DNA of 64,000 bases from Carposina sasakii. Lineage: Eukaryota > Arthropoda > Insecta > Lepidoptera > Carposinidae. Below the pieces are notes generated by a model. It saw nothing but the letters and a program-made list of their open reading frames with translations, did no database searches and had not been told where the DNA came from. A program made the position numbers and the translations under genes. This document shows positions 33,254-42,982 of this stretch, piece after piece (position 1 is the first letter of the stretch; every line of letters begins with the position of its first letter). The stretch is from NCBI GenBank assembly GCA_014607495.2, contig CP053156.1, positions 14,756,001-14,820,000 of the forward strand, written 5' to 3'.

Positions 33254-33350
33254 CAACTGAATCCGTGCATTTGAACAACACTGAAATTCCGAGCACTACA
33301 ATCTTTGCGATCGGCCACCACTGCATCACTGAGTTACATCCAACCATCAT
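33254..33350 (-). CDS. Candidate first coding exon of a secreted or membrane protein
   Basis: The frame starts with two ATGs (33350 and 33347; the second has A at -3 and G at +4). It encodes 32 residues (MMVGCNSVMQWWPIAKIVVL, then GISVLFKCTDSV) and ends at a strong donor, TTG followed by GTAAGT, in phase 1. A hydrophobic core (IAKIVVLGISVLF) followed by polar residues resembles a signal peptide. An in-frame TAA lies 15 nt upstream of the first ATG, so the start is well defined. Phase-1 introns after signal exons are common in Ig-, EGF- and LRR-type surface proteins, but no such identity is shown here. No later exon was found in the window, so the first intron would exceed 33 kb. Confidence 0.45.
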
Positions 33351-33510
33351 CACAACAATTAATTAAATCGAACTAAATCACACAGGTAATAAAACCTTTT
33401 TTGAATCAAATAAAAACCTTTTCGTTTTAAACAAAAATGAATTCTCATTTCAAAGTTTTATTCGCGAACGCGGGAAGCATAGAGCTCGGAGGAGCAAGGT
33501 ACCGCACACA

Positions 33511-33520
33511 GAGTATATAA
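33511..33520 (-). promoter_or_regulatory. Candidate TATA box of the gene at 33254
   Basis: On minus, TTATATACTC sits in a locally GC-rich patch, about 160-170 bp upstream of the start codon. This is compatible with a transcription start near 33485-33490 and a 5' UTR of roughly 140 nt. The start site itself was not identified. Confidence 0.3.
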
Positions 33521-33559
33521 GCAACTGCCCGGCTAACAGAGGCTGGCAAAGGAATGGCA

Positions 33560-34417
33560 TCTACGCATGCGCCATTGGTTTTTTTTTATACTTGTATGCA
33601 ACCGTATATTCTTTCATAACGGCGTTTCCTGTTAAAATTATGCTGTATTTTCTTTTGGCAGTTAAAACTTGACGTTTCCTCCGTAATTTGCAGGGTAGTT
33701 CTTCAGCTTTCATTCTTTTGAATGCGATAAGGGAGTCAAGTTTTGCGCTGCTACGTTCGCAATTTTCCCCACGCTTTTGTTGAGTGTAGGAAATGTTTAA
33801 TGTTAAAGACGTTTTTTAACATTTCACTATTGTTTATTTTTCGCAAACAGTATTTTTTTGCCATTCTAAAATAACAAGAAGTAATGTGATTAAATTCATT
33901 TCAGGTTTTACCATGTCTAACATGCTATCGATAATCAGATGTATTAAATTGTTCTAAAGTTTTTTTCAAAAAATTTAATATTCAATCCGAAAGTTAATAT
34001 AAAAAAAATACGAATAGACATTTCACAGGATTAATTTATGTTTTAAAACAAAAAACAAAAATGTGCAACGCTACTGCATCACAAATTCTGCATATCATAC
34101 CTTTCTTTACATTTAAATTCTGATTGTATGAAATAAATGGTTTTCATTGAAAAGGTAATACGAAATTATTTAATATTTCATAACACAAATTGAGAGAAGC
34201 CTCAATTTGCGATATTGATGCCTGTAACAGACAGATTAATTTTCAGGTTGCATGTATGAGAATGTAAGTATTATTACTTTACACTATGTTATTGTAGGAA
34301 ATATTTTATAACTAATAGCTAGGTGACTATATATTCGTCTGTAGAAACTCTATTGTAGAGTCTCAATACGATGAATATCTTAAATATCAACTATTTGGTT
34401 AACTTTTAAAAAATATA
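33560..34417. other. No recognised feature (upstream of candidate promoter)
   Basis: AT-rich, with no dispersed repeat matched within the window. This is one of the longer repeat-free stretches. Confidence 0.35.
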
Positions 34418-34894
34418 CAGGATGTTTGTGACAGCCAGGCAAATATTGATACCATGACTTCAGACCATGATTCTGAGGCGGAAAACACTAAAAATTTTTG
34501 CAGGAAAATTCCGAAATTTTCCGATATATTTTTCATATTTTTCAGGAAACAAATTGTTTAGTTCGTTTAATTAAGTCTTAAATAATGACATAAAAATAAA
34601 ATTTAAACCACAAGATGATTTTCAAAAAAAGTAACCCTCAAAAAATTGCAAAAAACTGATTAACCCTAATGGAGAGTCACAATTGATTAAAAAAAACAGA
34701 AATGGGTCACACAATAACTAATACGCCCATTTAATTAGTCACAGAATCGCCCGATACAATTAGCGCGGAGAGCAAAGATTACTGAAAATCATATCAAAAA
34801 TACATTTCCTGTCAGTAATAACACCATCGTTTAATTCAACAGAATGGTACTTGTTCAGCATTTCAGTATTTGCCTGACTGTCACCTACACCCTG
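34418..34894. mobile_element. MITE, CAGGATG...CACCCTG, TA duplication
   Basis: Left CAGGATGTTTGTGACAGCCA then GGCAAATATTGA pairs with right TCAGTATTTGCCTGACTGTC then ACCTACACCCTG over about 45 bp. TA flanks both ends (34416-34417 and 34895-34896). Confidence 0.8.
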
Positions 34895-35106
34895 TATGTA
34901 GGGTGTATTTTCGTGTTCAACATTTCTTAATACTACGCATTTTCCTCATCTTCACGAACATTTTTCTATGTGGAAGCATATCTGAGAATCTGAGTGATTG
35001 TCAGTTATTTTTCCAGAAATGATCGTAGACACGTGTAACTAACATTTTGTCCTAATAAAATTTAAACTTCTTATTATAAAACTACCTTATTATATCACCG
35101 ACATAG

Positions 35107-35365
35107 TTCAACGATCCAGCAAGCTAAAGTGGCAATGGGCAGGGCACATAGCTCGAAGAACTAATGGCCGATGGAGCCGGAAAGTTCTAAAGTGGATACC
35201 ACGTATCGGCAAACCCAGCGTGAGAAGGCCACCCGCGAGATGGACGGACGACCTAGAAGGTCGGGTACTTTGGATGCGGCTGCTTCCGACCGGTCGGCAT
35301 GAAGGTTGTTGGGGGAGGCCTACGTTTAGAAGTGGACTTCCCAGGGCTGACAGTGATGATTATAA
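35107..35365 (+). pseudogene. LINE (RTE-like) ORF 3' end
   Basis: Encodes KWQWAGHIARRTNGRWSRKV, LKWIPRIGKPSVRRPPARWT and DDL, the conserved C-terminal segment of RTE-like LINE proteins, then GEAYV-like text with frame changes. It is 5'-truncated and ends near TGATGATTATAA. Its 3' nucleotides match the tail of SINE-3. Confidence 0.7.
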
Positions 35366-35472
35366 AACCAACACAATGACTAATAGAGACTTAACTTTGC
35401 GCGCAACCAAGTCAATAAAATAAAAATAAATTCGTTATCCTGATTTTTTTATATAAGCTTACTTTATTTGAA

Positions 35473-35600
35473 TAGTGGTGATAGCCCAGTGGTTGAGACA
35501 TGCGCCTTTCAAGTGCTAGGGGGCAATAAGTTCGATCTCAGTCACGGGCCTGTACCACTGAAATGATTTCATGTACAGAGTTTTAAAATAAATTCTAAAT
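35473..35600 (+). mobile_element. SINE-2 copy, 3'-truncated
   Basis: AGTGGTGATAGCCCAGTGG, GTTCGATCTCAGTCACGGGC and CTGTACCACTGAAATGAT match the head of SINE-2; the distal half is missing. Confidence 0.75.
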
Positions 35601-36180
35601 GTCACTAACTTTAACCGCACGCGGCAAAGGCAGCACCAATCGTGGCAACCCAGAAACTTCAATAATGCGTCTGCGATACAATTTTATCCAAAAAATGCCA
35701 CCCTGTTTTATCTCAGTGGTAAACTCACTAATAAAAATTAACTGACGTGTTCGTCTAGGAAGTTCTTTTTCGCTATTTGTTTTAGAGAAAGCATAATCCG
35801 TATAGCTGTGCTCGATATGAAAATGACGAATAGCTAAATAGATGGGCGCTAATAATTGGCCCGCGTCATACGTACTATTAACTTTGCGTTCCGTATACCG
35901 ACATACTTTTCGAGAAATACCCTGTTGTTGATTGGATTTCAGGAGTATTTATTATTATCATAAGTTGTTGCAACACGGCACCAACACATGTATCGGACGC
36001 ATCAGTCATAAGTGCAAGTTGTGCATTCTTTACCGGGTGCGTCAGAGTAGCCGCCATGCGCAAACTCGACTTACATTCTTCGAACGCTTGCTCAGCAATA
36101 GGAGTCCATTCTATGAGTGTTTTGTCCCGTTTTTTAGAGCCATGTAAATAATTATGTAGAACAGATTTAGAGACGACTGC
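35600..36180 (-). pseudogene. RNase H remnant of the same element
   Basis: Contains KRDKTLIEWTPIAEQAFEEC, HPVKNAQLALMTDASDTCVG, AVLQQ, then degraded RHFHIEH-like and RRTRQLIFISEFTTEIK text. TDAS keeps the first catalytic Asp position; the rest is shifted. Confidence 0.7.
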
Positions 36181-36449
36181 ATTTGGCCAAATTGACCGGT
36201 AGAAATACCATAAAAACCGTCGTAACTGGTTCTACATATTTTCGGGTTTCGGGAAATCAGATATACATCGCTTTAACTTTATCATTAAGAGGATGTATTC
36301 CCGTAATGGGAGTGAGCCATGGTAACACTAAAGAATCGATTTCCGACTTCCCGAAGGAACACTTTGATAAATTTACAGTCAATACCGTATTTATGCATTG
36401 TTTACATAACGATGTAAATGATTTACGATGGCAATATCTGCTATTATAA

Positions 36450-37080
36450 TGCTCATCGCCTATATATGAAAAAATATTATTTTTACCCAGAGTCTATATC
36501 TAGATCCTGGAATACTGATGATGCATAAATCGTTGGAAGGAGTTTGTGGCAGGCTGATTACGCAGTACCCAAACCACGCGGAAATTCAGTACAGAGGAAT
36601 GATTGCCGTTTTTTCGACATCTTCCGGCGCAACTGGAATGCAATGATACGCACGATTTACATCTATCTTAGAAAAAATCTTTTTACCTGCAAGTATATAC
36701 GTAAAATCTGACAGACGAGGTATTGGGTACCTATCCGGTTTGGTAATAGAGCTCTTAAGTTTCCTATAATCCCCACACGAACGTAACTCGCTCACATTTT
36801 TTTGGGAACCACATGGAGTGGAATGGCCCAAGGAAACTATAATACTTAATTCCTGCAAAAGACGGAACTCCTCTTGCACTTTTTTATACCTATCTGGTGG
36901 CAACGGTCTGGCTCGAGCATAAACCGGTGTTCCTGTCGTTTCAATATAGGTGGAATACCCCATGCGAAGTTGTCTCCTTATATGATGCATCTGGCTTAGT
37001 AATATCACGGATGTACTTACGAAACGGGGTAATAAATCGTGAAGTCCCTATGGGTGTTTGACGTCCAGTTTTCACCGTCG
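36450..37080 (-). pseudogene. Reverse transcriptase remnant, active site broken
   Basis: The longest open part (37008-36586) has ARARPLPPDRYKKVQEEFRL, DRYPIPRLSDFTYILAGKKI and FSKIDVNRAYHCIPVAPEDV. Beyond it the frame shifts, and at the position of the catalytic YIDD (about 36455-36466) the text reads YIGDE. The enzyme is therefore inactive. Confidence 0.75.
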
Positions 37081-37149
37081 ATTGTTCCGCGTGGACAATG
37101 CTAGCGATACATCTGAAATTCTGAACAGTTAAACCATCTATTAACGGGA

Positions 37150-37440
37150 ATTACTTAAGCTTAAATCTACGCGGACGAAAGTCCATGGGCGGTCGATAGT
37201 AATGTTATAAAGCAATCAGCAACTATAAATACCAGTTATAATCACGTCTTAACTTTAAATCTAACACTAATATTTTAATACCGTAAAGTCTTTATCTCCG
37301 TCCCGTTGGCTGCATACAAGTTTTTCGACTGCACTGGCCCGAAATTGTTGTTTACTTCGTCCGTATCTACTAATAAAATTTAAACCACTTTTCTAGCCGC
37401 TATCTAGTACACAAAGGGGTTTACAGGATACGATCGTACA
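37150..37440 (-). pseudogene. Protease remnant of CsRn1-type element
   Basis: Scattered text around LDSG, AANGTEIKT-like and DYNWY-like positions fits the retropepsin region of this clade, but no clean DTG motif survives. Confidence 0.4.
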
Positions 37441-37639
37441 AACGTCCGCCACCGGAGGTACCTTGCCTAGTTTATTGTAGATGGGTTATTTTTCTTCAGC
37501 CAAAAGTTGCGCAGATGGTCGGATACACTTTTGAGCGCAAGTTTTGCTCTGTACCTGAAGTGGTAGAATCATAAGCCAGTCCGGATTGCTGCGCAATTAT
37601 CGTGAAAATCTGCGCGCCTGGAACGCGTAACGTGACCTC

Positions 37640-38340
37640 ATGTCGTATGTTTGTTGGACGGAAGGGCTGTCTCGATGTCGATCCTTACCAGCTGTTGTAC
37701 GGAAATCTTGATGTTAACTGAGGCGAATTTGAGCTTGACAAGTGGTTGCAGGATCAGCTGTATGTCATAATTATTCCGAGAACCTTCTATTTCCTGGACT
37801 TCACCGATCCAGGTAGTCTCGATAATAATTTGTCCGCCATAATAGGTACAAGCTAATAATATAATCAATGTCAATACAGTTTGTATTGCAGTTGGTAAAT
37901 GCCCTAACACACAGCATACCAAGAGTATTCCTCAGGGAATTTACTCCTGGCTAGCTCTCTCAAGTTCGACGCAACAACTGTGAAGGTTTCTGATCTCCCA
38001 GATCTAATTCCTTCAACAGCTTCCTGCACTTGTCGGACTTCTGACTCCTCGTACACTGTCAAAAACATTGTAGTCGGTCCTTTAAGGCAGTAGTATTTAT
38101 TCAGTCCGTTGGTGGTGTGAGTACGATGTCACAAACTTGTTCAACGTGCTCTCTTCCCAGCTTGGCCACAACCAAATTATACTTTACTTCATCCGCCAAC
38201 CTTTGGTTGGCCACTACGGCTTCGAATTGCGCAAAACAATCGTGGAAAATCCTTCCAAAAAATCCTTGGTTTTATCCGTGACGAGACGGTAATCTGAGCC
38301 AGGGCGATGGAATCCGCTTCGGCCTTGACAGGTGGCTACC
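37640..38340 (-). pseudogene. gag remnant of CsRn1-type element
   Basis: Pieces in shifting frames: FEAVVANQRLADEVKYNLVV, AKLGREHVEQVCDIVL, VYEESEVRQVQ, LLKELDLGDQKPSQLLR, GHLPTAIQTVLTLI. This matches the capsid of CsRn1-like elements as I know it. It lacks a continuous frame, and a 94-codon open stretch at 37638-37922 is a mixture of real and shifted frame. Confidence 0.65.
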
Positions 38341-38531
38341 ACTGTTTTATGGGGAACTCATTTCACTCCGTATAACACTACATACTGTTTAAACTTTAGT
38401 TTTTTATCGGCGGTCACCAAAGCTGTTGAGCCACAGGGTGCTAGTGTAATTTTCTTGTGATAATAAAAGATAGTGCGTGTGCATGGTTTTATAGACAGGT
38501 TATATTAGCTGAGTCCAATTAAATATACTAT

Positions 38532-38656
38532 TGGTCACCAACGGCACGCCTAGCCCAGACTATGGTCAAATACCCGAGACTAGCGAGTCGATGCATTTTC
38601 AGCCCTGGGGGAGGCCTACATCCAGCAGTATACATGCAATAAGGCTGATGATGATG
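38532..38656 (+). mobile_element. SINE-3 3' fragment
   Basis: GGTCACCAACGGCACGCCTA, ACTATGGTCAAATACCCGAG and GGGGGAGGCCTACATCCAGC with a GATGATGATG end. Confidence 0.65.
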
Positions 38657-38659
38657 TTA

Positions 38660-39066
38660 CATAACTAAGCTGTGTTCCACAAACTTTAGCTGGAATACGA
38701 TCACTTAATGGGCCTATGTAAGTTGTTTCTGCAATTATTTTTCATTTTGACTAACTTTACACTTGTTCTTGAGGATTTTCCCGACGTTTCCATTCATCAT
38801 CATCATTATCATCCATCATAAATTCAGAAATCATTTACTAGAGACAATGGCTGTATGGGCTTAGTTCCCCTTGCCTTTCCATCGGGATAAACTAAACAAA
38901 AAAAACATACTGTGTTTATATAGACGTTGTTTCAGTGTTTTTTCACCCGCGACTTATGATTCCAATATCAACCTCTTGTTAAAATCTATTTCTAGTAGTT
39001 TGGGCTATGCGTTGATAACTCAGACATAGAGTTTACTCTTTTGTTATAGTAGACAGTTATTACTCA
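38660..39066. other. No recognised feature
   Basis: AT-rich; a short ATCATCATCATTATCATC tract near 38796-38815. Confidence 0.35.
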
Positions 39067-39070
39067 TTAA

Positions 39071-39289
39071 AGGCTCGAGCCCACCGGATGCGTATGCGTG
39101 CACGTAAGCGTAGACGTACACGTACCTAGGAGTTTAATGTATGGATATGTCACCGCTTGACGTCTATGCTTACGTCTACGCATACGCATTCGGTCTGCCC
39201 GTGCCTATACAGTTCCATACATTACAACTCAGAGGTACGTATACGTCTACGCTTACGTGCACGCACAAGCATCCGGTGTGCTCGAGCCT
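39071..39289. mobile_element. TTAA-flanked foldback MITE, second copy
   Basis: TTAA at 39067-39070 and 39290-39293 flanks AGGCTCGAGC ... GCTCGAGCCT. The sequence is nearly identical to 26955-27172, including the third arm segment in the loop. Confidence 0.9.
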
Positions 39290-39703
39290 TTAATAATATG
39301 TTCATGTGGCAGTGCCTTCTGATTATTATTTTATATGTGGTTTCTTGTTCGTGTTGTTTGCAAATTCCATCTTCTTGAAGATTCCTTTTTCGACTATGAC
39401 GTCATGTACAGAAGGAGATGGGGCTGACATACTCTAGTAAAGACTCAAGTAAAATTTATTCTAGATTAAGCAATTTGATTATATATTAGTAAAGTCTCTC
39501 TGAATGTCTCAGTGCCAGTACCATTAATCGTATCACAGGACGTTTGACGCGCCTCAAATGGAGCGGAAAATAAAGCGCTTTATCCGCGTCTTGCTCACGC
39601 GGAACGCGGCACACGCGTCACGCCCGCATGCCGCTTGAAGCGCTTTAGAAACCATTTGTTACCTGATTGGAGGACTCACGTAGGTATGGTTTATTTTGTG
39701 GCG

Positions 39704-39870
39704 CTTAGGACTGGTTCATATGTAACGGAAGATACGTCGAGCGTATCTCCAGGTACAGTACAAACACATAATCGGTTGAGCGTGAAAGGTTGAATGTTTT
39801 ATCATATACTGACGTTACGCGATCGACAAATTCGTGACGGACTTTCCGTCAGATATGAACCGACCCTTAG
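39704..39870. mobile_element. Short MITE, about 26-bp TIRs
   Basis: CTTAGGACTGGTTCATATGT and ATATGAACCGACCCTTAG are inverse with a few mismatches, extended by AACGGA/TCCGTC. The interior contains ACGCGATCGACAAATTCG. Confidence 0.7.
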
Positions 39871-39972
39871 ACTGCTACGCTTTTGAAATCGCAGGGTACC
39901 AGTAACTCTAGTGAAGAGAATTAAGCTGTATTTCCATCAGACATGCGTTGCGTTGCTCTGAATGTGATATAA

Positions 39973-40212
39973 CGACCGATAAGTGCAATTGGTAGTGATC
40001 CTGCTTGCGACGCCATAGGTCCTGGGTTCAAATTCCGGTAGGTGCAAACATTAATGATATAGTGAATATCGATGTTTGTTTCTGAGTCATGGATGTTTCT
40101 ATATTTGTCTTTGTATTTATGTACCGTTGCTACCCACGACACAAGACCTTAGGGATCTTAGTGTAAGATTAGTTTAATGTAATTTGAAGCGTGTGAATTA
40201 TTATTTATTTAT
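39973..40212 (+). mobile_element. SINE-4 copy (tRNA-derived)
   Basis: Head CGACCGATAAGTGCAATTGG, B-box-like GGTCCTGGGTTCAAATTCCG, body ATCGATGTTTGTTTCTGAGT and a TTATTTATTTATT tail. Same order as the copy at 59613-59858 (reverse). Confidence 0.75.
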
Positions 40213-40228
40213 TATTCTTTTATTTATA

Positions 40229-40345
40229 TCTGCCAATCATATTAATTGATCCGTGATGTCAATGAATTTGATTGGTAGATGTCAAACACATCCATAACAA
40301 CGTAACATAGCCCATCTATGGGGAAAAAGCAGCCTCATTCAGAAC
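40229..40345. repeat. Repeat related to 23830-23983
   Basis: TGTCAATGAATTTGATTGGT and CAAACACATCCATAACAACG parallel the 23.9-kb MITE interior. Confidence 0.4.
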
Positions 40346-40860
40346 AAAACCTAAGTTTTCCAGAAGGTAAAAGTAAAAGGGTAAAGGTTTAAATGGTAAG
40401 TATTTAAACTCGACCCAATGTCATCCCTTTCTTAGGCACTCTTGACAAAGGATTGTTATTATAGGTTGCCAAAATCGATACATAGAAGTTGTGGGATTGT
40501 TACGAGTAATTTGAGGTTCGATTTACAAATGTAAATATTAAATTCATAGGTTCTAAAGTAATTTAAAATTAGAAGAAGTTGTGTCACCTTTAAAATTAAT
40601 TTAAGCTTAATTAATTGTGCATACACGCCTAGGACACTAAGTTAGGGTAAAAACTGTACTGTTCTGAGATGTTAAATATTTTTACTTTTTGTCTGTTGTG
40701 TTGCCTTAATAAATAAATAAAAATAAAATAATAACATTTTTTTTTCTGCCATCAGACGGCACTTATTATATATATTTTAAAAATATCGGCCTGGAAAAGG
40801 TCCGATCTTGAGAATTAACTCAAAACAGGGTCGCAAAGTCCGTACAGCTCATTGAAAGGT
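40346..40860. other. No recognised feature
   Basis: AT-rich; the end of 40346-40740 contains AATAAATAAATAAAAATAAA, possibly a retroelement tail. Confidence 0.3.
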
Positions 40861-40874
40861 AAAAATTATTTTAA

Positions 40875-41190
40875 AATTGACCTCACCGGGTGGGAATCGA
40901 ACCCACGACCTCTGGTGCCAGCGCTCTACCACTGAGTCAATTACTCGGGTGACGAATTTTACCATCTCTTTTTAAAATTACATTATTGGAAACGTTATTT
41001 TTCATCCCGATGCTATACACTAGCCAAATCTCGGCAAACAAAGTAATCCCTCAACAATGTTTTAATTGAAACGATATATCCTAATTATATTATGTGTTTT
41101 TATCTTATCAAGATATTATATATTATAAAATTATTAATAAAGAAATGGAAAAAATTCCTCACCCGGGTAATCGAACCCACGACCTCTTAA
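40875..41190 (-). mobile_element. Two SINE-1 copies in tandem with shared flank
   Basis: The first head (CTCACCGGGTGGGAATCGAA) spans 40882-40923 and is followed by the 200-bp flank also seen at 18903-19110. A second, shorter SINE-1 (TTCCTCACCCGGGTAATCGA) lies at 41133-41188. Confidence 0.7.
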
Positions 41191-41709
41191 ATTATTTATT
41201 GACATATTTTGATTAGGTACAGTTGTATGTGTTTTAGTACTAAGTTTTTTATATCAATGTATATTATATATTTTAGGCTTAATGACTATTATAGAAACAA
41301 CAAACATAAAACCGAATGAAAATAATAATTCTAATATAAATTTTAATAATAGAATGGCCAGAGGAAAAGTTAAAAATTAAATTTACCAACCGATAAATTC
41401 AAAACTAGTAATTCCCACACATAAACACGAAATTTATTATATAAATTAATATACCTATATATAGACGAAAATCTTGTAAAATTTCCTTGAATTATCAACA
41501 TATCTATTTTCATTATAACCCTAGCATGTATTAGCCGGTATATTTGTGTCGGATATGTGGTGATTGATGATGTTGTCTCTCGACAAATGTCGCTAATGTG
41601 TGTGTCGTGCATACGCTTTGGTACCTGCCCTCGTTTGTTCATTTACCCTGTAGATTACCGTTTTACCCTTATGGAAAGGGAGTAAGACAACTCTAGGATA
41701 GTAGATATA
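41191..41709. other. No recognised feature
   Basis: AT-rich; a 90-codon minus frame at 41370-41642 lacks support. Confidence 0.3.
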
Positions 41710-42146
41710 CAGGGTTTATTTAAAAACATCAATAACCTCACAGGACTAGATAGCTAAAATCATAAACAATAACATTTGTTCTACGAGTTTTGTCATAACT
41801 CAATACATTAATTAAAAATGATTTTCCAAGCTTTCATTGTACTGTCGTGACATTTATAGGTCTATGTTCCATTCGTAGAAGGTTGACGCGCGCGATCGCG
41901 CGCTCACCTTTGCTATGTACAGACTTAAGAACATTCAGAAGTAATATTCAATTGATATTTATTTTTGTATGAAAGTAAAATATGTCAAATTTTTACCGGA
42001 CGCTACACCCTCCTGACCCTCGGATCTGATAACTAATACAATTCAATTTATATGTCAAATTATCAAAACTCGTAGAACAAATGTTGTTGTTTGTGACGGT
42101 AGCTACCTAGTCTTGCGAGGTTATTGATGTTTTAAAATTAACCCTG
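41710..42146. mobile_element. Foldback MITE, CAGGGTT...AACCCTG, TA duplication
   Basis: Left CAGGGTTTATTTAAAAACAT then CAATAACCTC pairs with right GAGGTTATTGATGTTTTAAA then ATTAACCCTG. ACAACATTTGTTCTACGAG pairs further in. TA on both sides. A GCGCGCGATCGCGCGC-like palindrome sits in the middle near 41890. Confidence 0.8.
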
Positions 42147-42177
42147 TATAAAAAGGGTACTACTAAGAAAAGTCCTG

Positions 42178-42345
42178 TGCTGAAGTAGGGCTTGACTAGA
42201 ATACATCAGCTGTATCTTTGTCCGTGCATGTCGTAAGAGTGTACTAAGGAACTTGGGTATTTCCTCAGGCAATAAGCTAGCAACTTATCACTGACATCTA
42301 TCTATCCCCACTTTACTAAACATAGCTGTGGGATGTTCTTTACGT
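42178..42345 (+). repeat. Rep-6 copy
   Basis: CTGTGCTGAAGTAGGGCTTG, GGCAATAAGCTAGCAACTTA and AACATAGCTGTGGGATG; among the most complete Rep-6 copies here. Confidence 0.65.
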
Positions 42346-42684
42346 CTTATATCAAAACGAAATCCACAAATTTCTAAACCTTATAGTATTTTACAGTGCT
42401 ATAGATTTCGGCAAAATAAGAACGATCCACGCATATGTAATTATATTTTTTTGAATTTGACACACATTTTGTACGCACTGCAAATATTATACCGTAAAAC
42501 TTTTTACGTAAACCACCAGTTCGCTTAAATAAACACACCGATATTAAAATAATCAAAGTATGCAAATTCGAGACAAACCATAAACACCGAACATTTTTCC
42601 TTACTAATAAAAACAGAACAAATTCCATAAAATAAAAACAAAAGTATTTTTCTGTAATTGTTAACATGGGAAAGCACTTCGTAA

Positions 42685-42860
42685 ACATACCGTTTGTTAT
42701 TCGCTGTTCTAGCCGCGGAGGAAGTACTTAAAGGAGATGCGACCGACCTACGACCGCCAACCTGGTTCAACGCAGCGGGTGAACCAATCAATGGCTATCA
42801 TTTTCTTCCCACCCTTGCCAATCCTTCCATTCTATGGCAACACTATAGCCGTCATTCTTA
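42685..42860 (-). other. GC-rich patch with exon-like donor and CCAAT words
   Basis: On minus, a frame (GSPAALNQVGGRRSVASPLS, then TSSAARTANNKR) runs into a donor-like GTATGTTTAC at about 42689. Its upstream end is a stop at about 42795, with a possible AG there but no pyrimidine tract. ATTGATTGGTTCACC contains a CCAAT inverse. It may be an exon or a promoter/5' UTR. Evidence is thin. Confidence 0.2.
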
Positions 42861-42982
42861 GCGGTAAGCACCTTTAAATTTCTTTGACAAAAGAACAATT
42901 TTTAAATAGTTGAGTGTGAATTGTAAAATACACTTTTTTTTTTCCTAAAAAAAAAAGAAAATACGGGGAAAAATTTTGGAAT

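Larger units (their letters stand above)
35600..38345 (-). mobile_element. Dead Ty3/gypsy element, CsRn1/Kabuki type
   Basis: Minus-strand remnants in order: gag (about 38340-37640), protease (about 37440-37150), RT (about 37080-36450) and RNase H (about 36180-35600). Recognition is by family text read through many stops and frame changes. No integrase, LTR or PBS is seen, so the copy is truncated at both ends. Confidence 0.75.

Noticed and set aside
36183..36449. 88-codon plus frame
   Set aside because: Antisense to the dead CsRn1-type RT and RNase H region.
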